NCBI GenBank assembly: GCA_937894465.1
Contig: CALCRE010000133.1
Location: 38,722 to 102,721, forward strand
DNA: 64,000 nt
Direction of reading: 5' to 3'
Origin: an uncultured Clostridia bacterium
GTDB taxonomy: Bacteria; Bacillota; Clostridia; JAAYHZ01
In this document: in pieces, positions 8,692 through 17,035 of the stretch
How the letters are laid out: each line of letters begins with the position of its first letter
How positions within the stretch are numbered: position 1 is the first letter of the stretch
Program-made: the position numbers and the translations under genes
The notes under the pieces: generated by a model
What the model was told of the DNA's origin: nothing
Seen by the model: only the letters and a program-made list of their open reading frames with translations
Databases searched by the model: none

Positions 8692-9318
8692 TTATTCTTG
8701 ATTACGCATAAATAAGTTCATAAAACTATCTTCAGGAACCTCCAACATTTTCTCGAGGACTGAGATCAATACAGCCATCACCTTCAATTGATCCTCAGCG
8801 TCCAAGTTAAAAATACCATCATCCGTTAAGGTTAATGCCGAAGCTAGAAAAATCTGCATATACTGCTGAGGATATCTACACATCCAAACCTTCTTTTGGA
8901 TTCCTTCTTCCACAATCTTCACCAAATAAGGGGTCATTGCTTCAACCATTTGATTTAAAACTTTTTGATGCAATAACGCGTTCTCAGCTTTATGGATTTC
9001 CTCCATCATACTGTCTCCAACCTGTTGATGAACCTGCATAGACATAAATGCACCCAGCAGCTTTTCCTCCGGACTAATATTTTGATCTTCGAGGATTTCA
9101 TGAACCCTGTTGATGACAACCTCAGTGTAACGATTGACAATCTCATCCAAAACTTCTTGTTTCGATTTAAAATAATAATAAAACGTACCTTTTGCAATGG
9201 AAACCTCTTTCAATATGTCATTAACGGTACAATTCTCATATCCTTTTGTATTAAAAAGTCTTTCAGCCGAATCTAGGATTTCTTTTTTCCTTTCATCGTA
9301 TTCTTTAATCACTCTCAT
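8692..9318 (-). CDS. TetR/AcrR family transcriptional regulator of the ABC-FtsX operon
   Basis: 208 residues from the ATG at 9318, preferred over the TTG four codons earlier because GGTGA is spaced correctly. The N-terminal helix-turn-helix is intact: ILDSAERLFNTKGYENCTVNDIL, then VSIAKGTFYYYFKSKQEVL, the diagnostic TetR recognition helix. The rest (about 60-208) is a helical ligand-binding domain without recognised specificity. It is first in the operon with the permease and ATPase, and a 15-bp palindrome sits just after its -10 box, so autorepression is likely. Confidence 0.92.
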   Translation of the reverse strand: MRVIKEYDERKKEILDSAERLFNTKGYENCTVNDILKEVSIAKGTFYYYFKSKQEVLDEIVNRYTEVVINRVHEILEDQNISPEEKLLGAFMSMQVHQQVGDSMMEEIHKAENALLHQKVLNQMVEAMTPYLVKIVEEGIQKKVWMCRYPQQYMQIFLASALTLTDDGIFNLDAEDQLKVMAVLISVLEKMLEVPEDSFMNLFMRNQE

Positions 9319-9345
9319 AATAATCACCAACCCAATTTCTATTCC

Positions 9346-9396
9346 GACTGACCGTCGGTCTATAAGGAATTATACGCCGACTGATGCCATTGTCAA
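9346..9396 (-). promoter_or_regulatory. promoter and TetR operator of the ABC-FtsX operon
   Basis: Minus strand: consensus -35 TTGACA (9396-9391), 16-base spacer, consensus -10 TATAAT (9374-9369). A palindrome GACnGACnGTCnGTC covers 9346-9360, at about the transcription start, and a related GACTGA half-site lies in the spacer (about 9378-9384). This is a strong constitutive promoter blocked by a repressor, most simply the TetR protein it encodes. Confidence 0.8.
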
Positions 9397-9496
9397 TCAT
9401 ATTTTTATCTTCTAATGTATTTCTAATAATTCTCATGAGATTAACGTTAATATAATATGATAGAGATCCTATAAAGCTCCGAAAAAGCTTTGATTT

Positions 9497-11467
9497 TTAG
9501 CCACTGTACTCATATAGGAACTTCACTTGATTTCTACCGACCGCTTTTGCTTGATATAATGCGATGTCTGCGGCTTTAAAAAAATCTTCACTCTCCTGAT
9601 TGTCATTTGGGGTGGTATAAGTGACTCCAATACTAACCGTAACAAAACTACTCACCGATGATTGTTTATGAGGAATTTGAAGATCCTCGATTCTTTTCCG
9701 CAATCCATTGGCAATACTTATGGCTTCTTCTTTTTCCTTCTCCGGTAATAGTACAATAAATTCTTCCCCACCGTAGCGTGCCACCATATCGGTAAAACTT
9801 GATAATGAACCTCGAATGGTTTGTCCGATTTTGGTCAGACATTCATCCCCTGCTAAATGTCCATAATAATCATTGTATCCTTTAAAAAAATCGATATCAA
9901 TAAACAATACCGCTATGGGGTATTGATGTTTCAAGCATCGTTCCCATTCCACATAGATAAATTCATCAAATTTTCTTCTGTTCCATAATTTCGTCAAAGG
10001 ATCTACAGTGGAAAGCTCTTGTAGTTTTGTATTCACTTTTTCCAGTTCAGTTTGCTGTTGCTTTATTTTTTCATTGGAGTCCACTAGTTCTTCAGTGCGA
10101 TGCAGCACGATTTTATCTAAGTTTGTATTGATTTCAGTCAGTTTTTGCATAGCAATTTCTTCTTTCTCTAAAGAATCGGAGAATTTCTTTGCTAACAAAA
10201 GTGAATTTGCAAAAGTGAAAATTAGCATTCCTGCAGAGCTGAGGTTACCAATCCTAAATAACGATCTAAAAAACATAGGTCCTACATCATTCATCCATGT
10301 GCTGACAAAGACAATATCATTGATTGATGTTAAAAAAAATGCTGAAGCGCCTATACTAATAAGCCAACTGACCTTTTCCTCACGTATATTAATTTTGATC
10401 AATATTATTAATATATAGGCAATGGCTATGATGCTCCATATTTGGTATGTGGGATTGACAACCGTAAAAACCCTTGCAGGAGTGAAAAGGATCAATAGCC
10501 CAAATATTGCTGCTAGCAATTGAGCGATTCTGACCATCCGCTTATGGAAATAGGTTGGAAAAACCGAAAGAAAAAACATAAGTACAAAAGGTACCACAAA
10601 GTAATATGTCAGCGTCATCAATTTATGAGCAATTTCCCAGCTGAATCTAGGAAACAGATAAATTAGCAAACATTCTCCAACCAACAAGGTTCTGAATCCA
10701 ACTAATATACAAAACATTCCGAAATAAAATGCCGAAGTATCTTTTTTTCGAAAAAAGAATAAGGAAAGGTGATACAGTCCCATATAGATCAGACATCCAA
10801 ATAATAAAACATCGTTTGCCAAACGGTTGTATCTGAGTCTCAAGATTTGTTCTTCACTACCCAAATTAATTCTTTCTAATATCCCCCCACTACGGTGGTG
10901 AAAATTCGAAACTTGCACTACTATCTCATTGTTTCCTTGTTTTGCTTCAAAAAAGGCAACCTGAGGAAGGTATTGCGATATTGTAGTGTCTATGGTTTTT
11001 CCTACTGTTCCCGCTGAAGCAATCAATTTTCCATTCATCCAAAGCTTGTATGCGGTATGTAGTCTTGGGATCTTAAGAGCTAATTTTTCATTGACATCTA
11101 TGTTAAAATTAAGTCTATAGGTTGCATAACCGAATCCGGAAATCGTTTTATCTTCCGTTTTATCTTCCGTTTTATATTTATTCCATGAGCCCGGAACTGT
11201 AATATATCCGGTCATTAACTTTGGATCTATTTCGTCCGGTTCTAGTAAGCGGTTCCAATAAAGCTCCCATTCCCCATTCAATTGAATAATATCCTTTGTA
11301 AATGTCACCCGGGTCAAGTCCATCTTTCCGTCTTGTGCTTTCAGGCGAAGAGCTGCCGACTGACCGGAGCATCCTGTGAAAAACAAAATGAAAAGTAATA
11401 AAGAGATACATAATAGTACCTTAGAAATCGCTACTTTTCCCACCTGATGCATTTTTACGAGCGTCAA
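9497..11467 (-). CDS. 7TM-DISM membrane diguanylate cyclase (GGDEF)
   Basis: 656 residues. Start is TTG at 11467: GGAGG lies 9 bases before it, whereas the next ATG is too far. The N-terminus has a hydrophobic segment ending FFTGC, a possible lipobox, then an extracytoplasmic jelly-roll-like sensor domain (about 35-200, LNGEWELYWNRLLEP), seven membrane helices (about 215-420), a coiled coil (about 430-490) and a GGDEF domain (about 495-650) with active site RYGGEEF. It should make cyclic-di-GMP in response to an outside signal. The product-inhibition RxxD site reads SFTD, so the Arg is missing. A 12-base tandem repeat gives KTEDKTEDKT near residue 100. Confidence 0.9.
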   Translation of the reverse strand: MTLVKMHQVGKVAISKVLLCISLLLFILFFTGCSGQSAALRLKAQDGKMDLTRVTFTKDIIQLNGEWELYWNRLLEPDEIDPKLMTGYITVPGSWNKYKTEDKTEDKTISGFGYATYRLNFNIDVNEKLALKIPRLHTAYKLWMNGKLIASAGTVGKTIDTTISQYLPQVAFFEAKQGNNEIVVQVSNFHHRSGGILERINLGSEEQILRLRYNRLANDVLLFGCLIYMGLYHLSLFFFRKKDTSAFYFGMFCILVGFRTLLVGECLLIYLFPRFSWEIAHKLMTLTYYFVVPFVLMFFLSVFPTYFHKRMVRIAQLLAAIFGLLILFTPARVFTVVNPTYQIWSIIAIAYILIILIKINIREEKVSWLISIGASAFFLTSINDIVFVSTWMNDVGPMFFRSLFRIGNLSSAGMLIFTFANSLLLAKKFSDSLEKEEIAMQKLTEINTNLDKIVLHRTEELVDSNEKIKQQQTELEKVNTKLQELSTVDPLTKLWNRRKFDEFIYVEWERCLKHQYPIAVLFIDIDFFKGYNDYYGHLAGDECLTKIGQTIRGSLSSFTDMVARYGGEEFIVLLPEKEKEEAISIANGLRKRIEDLQIPHKQSSVSSFVTVSIGVTYTTPNDNQESEDFFKAADIALYQAKAVGRNQVKFLYEYSG

Positions 11468-11555
11468 CTTTTAAACCCTCCTTTGCCTTGCTTGATTTTC
11501 CGGGAGCAATTTTGTAATGTTATTGATCAAATAATCCATTGACATGGTTACTAAT

Positions 11556-11564
11556 ATTATACCA
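11556..11564 (-). promoter_or_regulatory. extended -10 promoter of the diguanylate cyclase gene
   Basis: TATAAT on the minus strand (11561-11556) is preceded by TGG, giving the extended -10 form TGnTATAAT. No clear -35 is visible. It is about 90 bases ahead of the TTG start. The rest of 11468-11768 holds only this and the hairpin at 11620-11660. Confidence 0.5.
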
Positions 11565-11619
11565 AAGTTAATTCATTATTGAATAATAAAACTATTTTGT
11601 CGGTTAACTTCTCAAAGAA

Positions 11620-11660
11620 AATCCCGCAGTTACGATTTTACTATATGTAACGGTGGGATT
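11620..11660 (-). terminator. hairpin, probable terminator of the acetyltransferase transcript
   Basis: A 14-base stem (11620-11633 with 11647-11660, two mismatches) is followed on the minus strand by TTTTCTTT. It lies about 110 bases after the acetyltransferase stop. Confidence 0.5.
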
Positions 11661-11768
11661 TACCTGTTATTTTACTTAAACACCTGTAGTCTAACGATCA
11701 CTTCTAATCAAACTTAGTATAAACCTCCCCATGGGTTGCATTTGCCTGTGACAAAAGCTGTTCCTTAT

Positions 11769-12368
11769 CTAATAATCTCCGTCATACATAGGATATCGAT
11801 ACTTATCTTCCTCTGTGATTTTTCTAAGTACTTTGCATGGAACACCCACAGCAACAACATTTGCCGGTATTGATTTTTTAACGACGCTTCCCGCACCGAT
11901 TACTGTATTATCTCCAATAGTTACACCTGCAAGAATGATTGAACCGGTACCGATCCAGACATTATTGCCTATGACGATAGGTTTAGCTACCTCAATTCCC
12001 ATTTTCCTCTGCTCCGGATCAATGGAGTGTTCTGCTGTTGTGAAGCAACAATTCGGTGCAACAAAAACATGGTTTCCGAAGGTTACCTTTGCACCGTCGG
12101 TTATGATCATATTGTGGTTTGAATAAAAATTGTCACCAAAAGTTATGTTATAACCATAATCGCACCAGAACGGTGGTGTAACGACGACATTTTTTCCGAT
12201 GGATCCAATCAAGTCCAGGAGAATTTCTCTTTGCTTTTCTACATCATTTGGTGAAAGTTGATTATACTTATGGCATTTTTCTTTACCCTTTGCGATTTCT
12301 ATTGCAAATTCAGGGTTATAGCAACCTTGGAAATAACAATCAGTAGGGACAACAGGGTGCTTGACCAT
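11769..12368 (-). CDS. sugar O-acetyltransferase, left-handed beta-helix (LacA/Maa/NodL type)
   Basis: 199 residues. The N-terminal helical part (about 1-60) is followed by hexapeptide repeats that fold as a left-handed beta helix. Motifs include PPFWCDYGYNITFG and the catalytic-histidine region FTTAEHSIDPEQR, then IGNNVWIGTGSIILAGVTIG and NTVIGAGSVVKKSIPANVVAVGVPCKVLR, the usual acetyl-CoA-binding coil and C-terminus. Family members transfer acetyl from acetyl-CoA to maltose, galactosides or other small sugars. The true substrate is not predictable. It follows a small membrane protein gene by 18 bases on the same strand. Confidence 0.93.
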   Translation of the reverse strand: MVKHPVVPTDCYFQGCYNPEFAIEIAKGKEKCHKYNQLSPNDVEKQREILLDLIGSIGKNVVVTPPFWCDYGYNITFGDNFYSNHNMIITDGAKVTFGNHVFVAPNCCFTTAEHSIDPEQRKMGIEVAKPIVIGNNVWIGTGSIILAGVTIGDNTVIGAGSVVKKSIPANVVAVGVPCKVLRKITEEDKYRYPMYDGDY

Positions 12369-12386
12369 TATGTACCTCCAGCACTT

Positions 12387-12800
12387 CTAAATCATTCTTG
12401 TTTCGGTGCACTTCCACAAATATATCATAGGAATCAGGGCTAATATAAACTCCGTGCTAAAAGCAACAACTAACCATAGCTGTAAGCTTGACGGCCACGG
12501 CCAAATGAGCTGTATTATAACTCTTGATAACCATACAATAGTAAAGAATGTGTAAAATATTCTTAATTCTTTTGAACCATCAAATAATTTCTTCTGCACT
12601 ATTATTAACAGTAAACTAAATCCTGTTAACAAAAAGGAAAAACAAAAATTTATGTAGTTAATTGATTGGATTATTTCGATTGGAGCATCCGGTATATAGG
12701 AAAACCAATTAGAAGAATACGGTACAAAAAAGTGCCATGTCCCAACTATACTACCGATAATACAAGAAATATTAAATAATACCTTTGCAATTTTTTTCAA
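12387..12800 (-). CDS. four-helix membrane protein of unknown function
   Basis: 137 residues, with predicted helices at about 7-24, 48-68, 82-98 and 104-128. Between helices 1 and 2 is a short outer segment FVPYSSNWFSYIPDAPIEI. No family motif is recognised. The strand and close spacing (18 bases) to the acetyltransferase suggest cotranscription; whether they share a function is unknown. Confidence 0.65.
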   Translation of the reverse strand: MKKIAKVLFNISCIIGSIVGTWHFFVPYSSNWFSYIPDAPIEIIQSINYINFCFSFLLTGFSLLLIIVQKKLFDGSKELRIFYTFFTIVWLSRVIIQLIWPWPSSLQLWLVVAFSTEFILALIPMIYLWKCTETRMI

Positions 12801-12952
12801 TCCTATACCTCACAATTATGTAATTTGTCCGGATATAAATCTGTAGTTCTCTGTCAGAGTTTCTAACCAAGTAGATTTTAGCACATATTTTTTTCCTTGA
12901 AAAGTATGGTGTTTCAGACTTTTTGCTTGCATACTTTTGTACGGAAGTCCAA

Positions 12953-13355
12953 TTAAACATGGAAAAAGCAAGCTTTAACTTGATTTTGGCGACATCGAAT
13001 GTCTTCTCCATACAGCAAGATGCCGCTGTCGGGCAGTTCCGCCATGCCGAAGCTATCCATTTTATAGCTGTCGGAGATTCGCCGGCCACTCGTTCCCCAA
13101 TAGACCGTTCTTTCTCTTTTATCCTGTAAGACGTATCCGCCGAAAGCATTCCGCCCTAAAACAGCCTAAAATATGAGTTATCAAGATAGCGTACCAGTAA
13201 AGCCTAAAGAAGATTGACCGGAGTTTCGGCCTGTTGTAGCCGAGCTTAAAATCTTCAAGTGCAACAGAGCCGAACAGATAAACGGTCGGTTTATTATCTG
13301 CAAGTATAGTTACAATTTCGTCAGTCATTATTTGAATGGCTTCCTTCAGTATCAC
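12953..13355 (-). pseudogene. frameshifted aminoglycoside-type nucleotidyltransferase gene
   Basis: The gene would begin with GTG at 13355, overlapping the stop of the GNAT-Nudix gene as GTGA with GGAGG eight bases before. The opening is intact: VYLFGSVALEDFKLG, the nucleotidyltransferase GS motif region. The frame is then lost. Another frame resumes with RKRTVYWGTSGRRISDSYKM and, contiguous, DSFGMAELPDSGILLYGEDI, typical later segments of the same family, ending at a stop at 12953. The middle, including the expected second catalytic Asp motif, is missing. It was originally translationally coupled to the Nudix fusion gene. Inactive. Confidence 0.75.
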
Positions 13356-14335
13356 AGTTTTATCCTCCATTTTTCAACCATCTCATCAAAGTACGGGTAG
13401 AACCATTCACTAAGAAACTCACCAGAAGTCATCATTTCACGGATTATATCAGGACTTACCCACATCGCATCACAAGTTTCGCCTTCCTGAAAACGGACAT
13501 CTTCAACAGGACAGTTATGTTCAAACACCCAAGCATCTTGCAGCCAACGACGCCCGTCGTTCCCATGACGGATAGTGGTGTGAAACAAAACGCCCTTTTG
13601 TGGGTCGAGGTCAATACCAAGCTCTTCTTTTGTTTCGCGCAGAGCGGCAGTCAAACTGTCATCGCCCGCGAGAGCAGCACCACCTGATGTTTCCCATTTG
13701 CCGTCAATACTCGTGCCTCTTTTCGACGTACGTTTATCAATCAGCCATTCACCCTTGCTGTTGTGTTTCCATACATGAACAACCAGATGGTAATCTCCCT
13801 CTACCATTTTTCTGCCCCGCTCATGAAACCGCCCGGTTTTGTTGCCGTTTTCATCTAAAACATCCCATATTTCGTTTGGTGTGTATTCCATCGGGGTTTT
13901 CCAAGGAGTATTGATGTCTTTTTCGATTTCCATGGGTATAAATCCAAAATGTTTGCAAAATGGTAAACCGTGCGGTGACGAGTTTAATATAACTTTATCA
14001 AAACCCTTCATCTTTAACTCACAGATAATTCTGCTCATCAACTCAGTTGCAATACCTTGTCGATGATATTTGCCGTCAACAAACATCAATGCAATTCGAT
14101 TGTTACCGTATGTTTCGATGATACCAATGACTTTTTTATCATCCAAAGCCACAAACATTAAACGCTTACCTGAAAGATAAATATCAGAATTTGTTATTCT
14201 ATCGTCAATTGCTAAACGCATACGATTCGTATGCTCTGGTCCATAATCCGGTGCGTCAAATTCCATAAACACTTTTAGAGCAAGGTCAAGAGCAGGCCGA
14301 ATATCGTCTGCTGTTGCTTTTCTGTAAGTAATCAT
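13352..14335 (-). CDS. GNAT acetyltransferase-Nudix hydrolase fusion
   Basis: 327 residues. Residues 1-150 form a GNAT domain with the acetyl-CoA loop YHRQGIATELM and the C-terminal HFGFIPME. Residues about 155-327 form a Nudix domain close to the IPP-isomerase-like/YfcD type (DENGNKTGRFHERGR, then the Nudix box in GAALAGDDSLTAALRE plus TKEELGI). In the box, the Glu of Gx5E is Asp; REx2EE is intact, so metal binding is probably kept. Fusion genes of this kind are thought to detoxify or recycle small molecules; substrate unknown. Downstream it was coupled to a now broken nucleotidyltransferase. Confidence 0.88.
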   Translation of the reverse strand: MITYRKATADDIRPALDLALKVFMEFDAPDYGPEHTNRMRLAIDDRITNSDIYLSGKRLMFVALDDKKVIGIIETYGNNRIALMFVDGKYHRQGIATELMSRIICELKMKGFDKVILNSSPHGLPFCKHFGFIPMEIEKDINTPWKTPMEYTPNEIWDVLDENGNKTGRFHERGRKMVEGDYHLVVHVWKHNSKGEWLIDKRTSKRGTSIDGKWETSGGAALAGDDSLTAALRETKEELGIDLDPQKGVLFHTTIRHGNDGRRWLQDAWVFEHNCPVEDVRFQEGETCDAMWVSPDIIREMMTSGEFLSEWFYPYFDEMVEKWRIKL

Positions 14336-14438
14336 ATTTTTACCTCGCTTTCTCTCAGATAACTGACTTTTCTTCCTCAGTGCAGCCGATCAATATCTCG
14401 ATATAAAGCTTACAAAGGTAAACTACGATAAATGATGA

Positions 14439-14526
14439 TCACTTTTCGGCCCTTGACATCAACACTACCGTCTCCACGTGGCTCGAGACGCCATATTGAT
14501 GTTAGCGTACTAGGAAACATATCAAC
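14439..14526 (-). pseudogene. C-terminal remnant of an RlmD/TrmA-type rRNA methyltransferase gene
   Basis: Minus-strand VDMFP in one frame is followed in another by SHVETVVLMSRAEK and a stop at 14439. The intact RlmD of this window (17036-18436) ends with VDMFPWTEHVETVVLL, so order and spacing match. Only about 30 codons remain. The remaining sequence of 14336-14635 shows nothing else I can support. Confidence 0.45.
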
Positions 14527-14635
14527 CGACATTTAACTTTTTCGAAGTTATCGATGGTGACATCTTCACCTTATTCGATTAGTTTAAAGTTTTCACCTTG
14601 GACCTATGTCAATCTAGAATTAAATCGGAGGTTTT

Positions 14636-16390
14636 TCACTTTTTCGTATTGGATTTTATAGAAGTCTTACGATCTGCACTTTCCATTTTTTTCTTTTCTT
14701 TTTCAATAACTTGGAATGCTTCTGCTTTACTTCCAGTAGTGGATCGAATCGAGAAAGCAATGTTCACAATATGATCCGATATTCTTTGGAATGAAAACAG
14801 AACAGAATAAATGCTATTTGACACCTCTACAGGATACATCCCGGAGCTTAGACGTACCACATGCTCGTCACGAATGGAAGATATTAATGTATCAACTTCC
14901 TCTTGTTGAATAGAAATTTTCCCCAAGTTTTTGGTTGTACGCTTTGTAAACGCATCAAACCCTAAATCGAACATCTCTGATATATTTCTGTAGATTTGGT
15001 CAAACTCAGCTTTGGTCTGATCCAAAAACTTAACATCATTTTCTTTCATGTAGTTGGTTTCTTTTACTATAAGTACCGCATAATCTCCCAGCCGCTCAAT
15101 ATCGTTTGTTACATGATGCAATCCTCCGATCAGTTTTTCATCATCAGCCGATTTAGTAACTGACGAAATTTTAATGAAAAAGCTTGTGAGCTTATTTGTT
15201 AAGAAATCGATACGATCTTCAACATCGGCGATTTTTTTGCTTTCACTCATATCTTCATTGACCAGTGAAGTAAAAGAACGGTCAATGTTCTCCTTTGCGA
15301 GAATCAGCATATCGTTCAATTCCTTTAATGCTTGTTCAATTGCAATCGCCGGAGTTTGCAGGAAACGCTCATCAATATATGACACCTCTTCCAGATTCTT
15401 TTCCTTATCTTGCACCAAATTTGCCACTAAATTTATTAAAGGATCCATAAATACGAGCAACACTAAGGTGTAAACAATATTATAAACCAGGTTAAAAGTT
15501 GCAAGGCTAAACTGGGGTTTTCCGGGGAATAGACTTTTAAACATGCCTGTAATGGGTGTTCTAAAAATAATCAGGATAATCGTAAATGCTGTAGCGCCAA
15601 TTACACTAGTAAGTAGATGAAATAATGCGATACGTTTCCCGTTGGCATTCGTAGTCAGGGAGGCCATAATCCCGTCACTGCATGTTCCGATATTTGCTCC
15701 CATCACTAAGAAGAATGATTGATCTAAATTATTAATTACTCCCGTAGCCAGGAAAGCGATAAAAACACCGGTTGCAGCTGTAGATGATTGTATGATGGCT
15801 GTAAAAAAGATACCTAATATCACAAGCAATATGGGATTTTGCATGATTTCATATTTGAAAACTTTAGAGAGTTGAATGCTAAGCGTTGAATCCGGTCCAC
15901 CGATTGCAAATTCCATCACTTCAAGCCCGATAAACAACATTCCAAATCCTATTAAAAATATTGCAATTTCATTAAGGAATTCATTGTTTGTGGTAAAAAC
16001 AATGATGACACCGACAAACGCAACCGCTGCAAAAACAGAGGAAATGCTAAAGCCGCCTTTGCTTATGCCTGATAGAGCAAATATAAACGCTGTAAGAGTA
16101 GTCCCTACTTTTGCGCCTAATACAAAGCCTGAACCTTGCTTGACAGTTACAATATTCGCATGTGCAAGTCCGACTGTCATGATTGAGGTGGCTGAAGAAG
16201 ATTGGACAAGTGCGGTAGCCCCAATTCCGATCCCGTAATTAAATACTCTGTTTTTGTCCATCTTTTTGAAAAGATTTCGTATTCCCGATCCTGCGCTTTG
16301 TTCCAAACCGGAGCTCATCTGCTTCATACCAAACATAAATACAGCGACTCCACCTAACATAAGCAGTAAATTCATTAATATTTCCACCAT
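14636..16390 (-). CDS. Na/Pi cotransporter family protein with PhoU-like domain
   Basis: 584 residues from the ATG at 16390 (GGGGAGG just ahead; a GTG one codon later is equally spaced, and a GTG at 16408 is upstream of that site). The membrane part (about 1-330) has the inverted-repeat signature QSSSATS (about residues 63-69) and its second copy IIQSSTAATG. The C-terminal third (about 340-560) is a helical PhoU-like domain. The family imports phosphate with sodium. It has a terminal basic tail. Upstream is a broken methyltransferase gene; downstream is an RlmD remnant. Confidence 0.9.
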   Translation of the reverse strand: MVEILMNLLLMLGGVAVFMFGMKQMSSGLEQSAGSGIRNLFKKMDKNRVFNYGIGIGATALVQSSSATSIMTVGLAHANIVTVKQGSGFVLGAKVGTTLTAFIFALSGISKGGFSISSVFAAVAFVGVIIVFTTNNEFLNEIAIFLIGFGMLFIGLEVMEFAIGGPDSTLSIQLSKVFKYEIMQNPILLVILGIFFTAIIQSSTAATGVFIAFLATGVINNLDQSFFLVMGANIGTCSDGIMASLTTNANGKRIALFHLLTSVIGATAFTIILIIFRTPITGMFKSLFPGKPQFSLATFNLVYNIVYTLVLLVFMDPLINLVANLVQDKEKNLEEVSYIDERFLQTPAIAIEQALKELNDMLILAKENIDRSFTSLVNEDMSESKKIADVEDRIDFLTNKLTSFFIKISSVTKSADDEKLIGGLHHVTNDIERLGDYAVLIVKETNYMKENDVKFLDQTKAEFDQIYRNISEMFDLGFDAFTKRTTKNLGKISIQQEEVDTLISSIRDEHVVRLSSGMYPVEVSNSIYSVLFSFQRISDHIVNIAFSIRSTTGSKAEAFQVIEKEKKKMESADRKTSIKSNTKK

Positions 16391-16440
16391 ATTCCTCCCC
16401 ATATTCACAATTTATTTCTATATTAGTGCAATACTATTTT

Positions 16441-16812
16441 CTTCAAGGTGGTTGAAAAGAAAATGATAAAATGCTTTCTGTCTTTATCTAAAACCGACAT
16501 ATGCAATACTGCTACGGCATAAATAAAATCAAATTTGTCAGATAACTTTTCTGTTAAGCAGTCAAAAACATCAAAGGATTGAGAAAGACTTGGAAACCAT
16601 TCTTTACAATGTTATATCCATTTTCCAATAAGTAAATAGCATCTCTGCCTTCTCCGTAATCAATCTAGATGATTTTTGCTTCTTTGGATATTCCATATTT
16701 CTTTATTGTTTCATCAACAATTTTCGATGGGCTATCGGAAAACCATTGTAATGATTTCTGATGAACTTGCTTATATCTATCATCGTATGCTTCGTAATAT
16801 TCTCTTTCTTAA
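16441..16812 (-). pseudogene. decayed class I SAM-dependent methyltransferase gene
   Basis: Fragments in order on the minus strand: REYYEAYDDRYKQVHQKSLQ and WFSDSPSKIVDETIKKYGIS, then KEAKII-stop-IDYGEGRDAIYLLENGYNI, where motif I (normally EIGCGEG) is interrupted by TAG. After a frame change and loss of the post-I segment comes KEWFPSLSQSFDVFDCL, then SDKFDFIYAVAVLHM. There is no start codon in place. Clearly a methyltransferase fossil; function of the ancestor unknown. The rest of 16391-17035 (16813-17035) is AT-rich with no further feature. Confidence 0.75.
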
Positions 16813-17035
16813 CATAAATTAACTATCTTTAAAATTTATCGAACTACTTAATTTCCATTAAACCTGAACTCAATTAATCAATCAACACCACAGCTAAAAA
16901 ATATATTAACATATTTCAGTTATGATGGTTAGCCTATTATACACGATTTTATCAACTAAACCTAAAAAATCAATACTGACCACTCGCCAAGCACTGACAT
17001 ATCACTCTGCCACAAGGAAAAACGCTTGTTTGGAC

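Noticed and set aside
12772..13149. Open frame of 125 codons on the minus strand
   Set aside because: It is one frame of the broken nucleotidyltransferase; the family motifs are in another frame and this frame has no domain.
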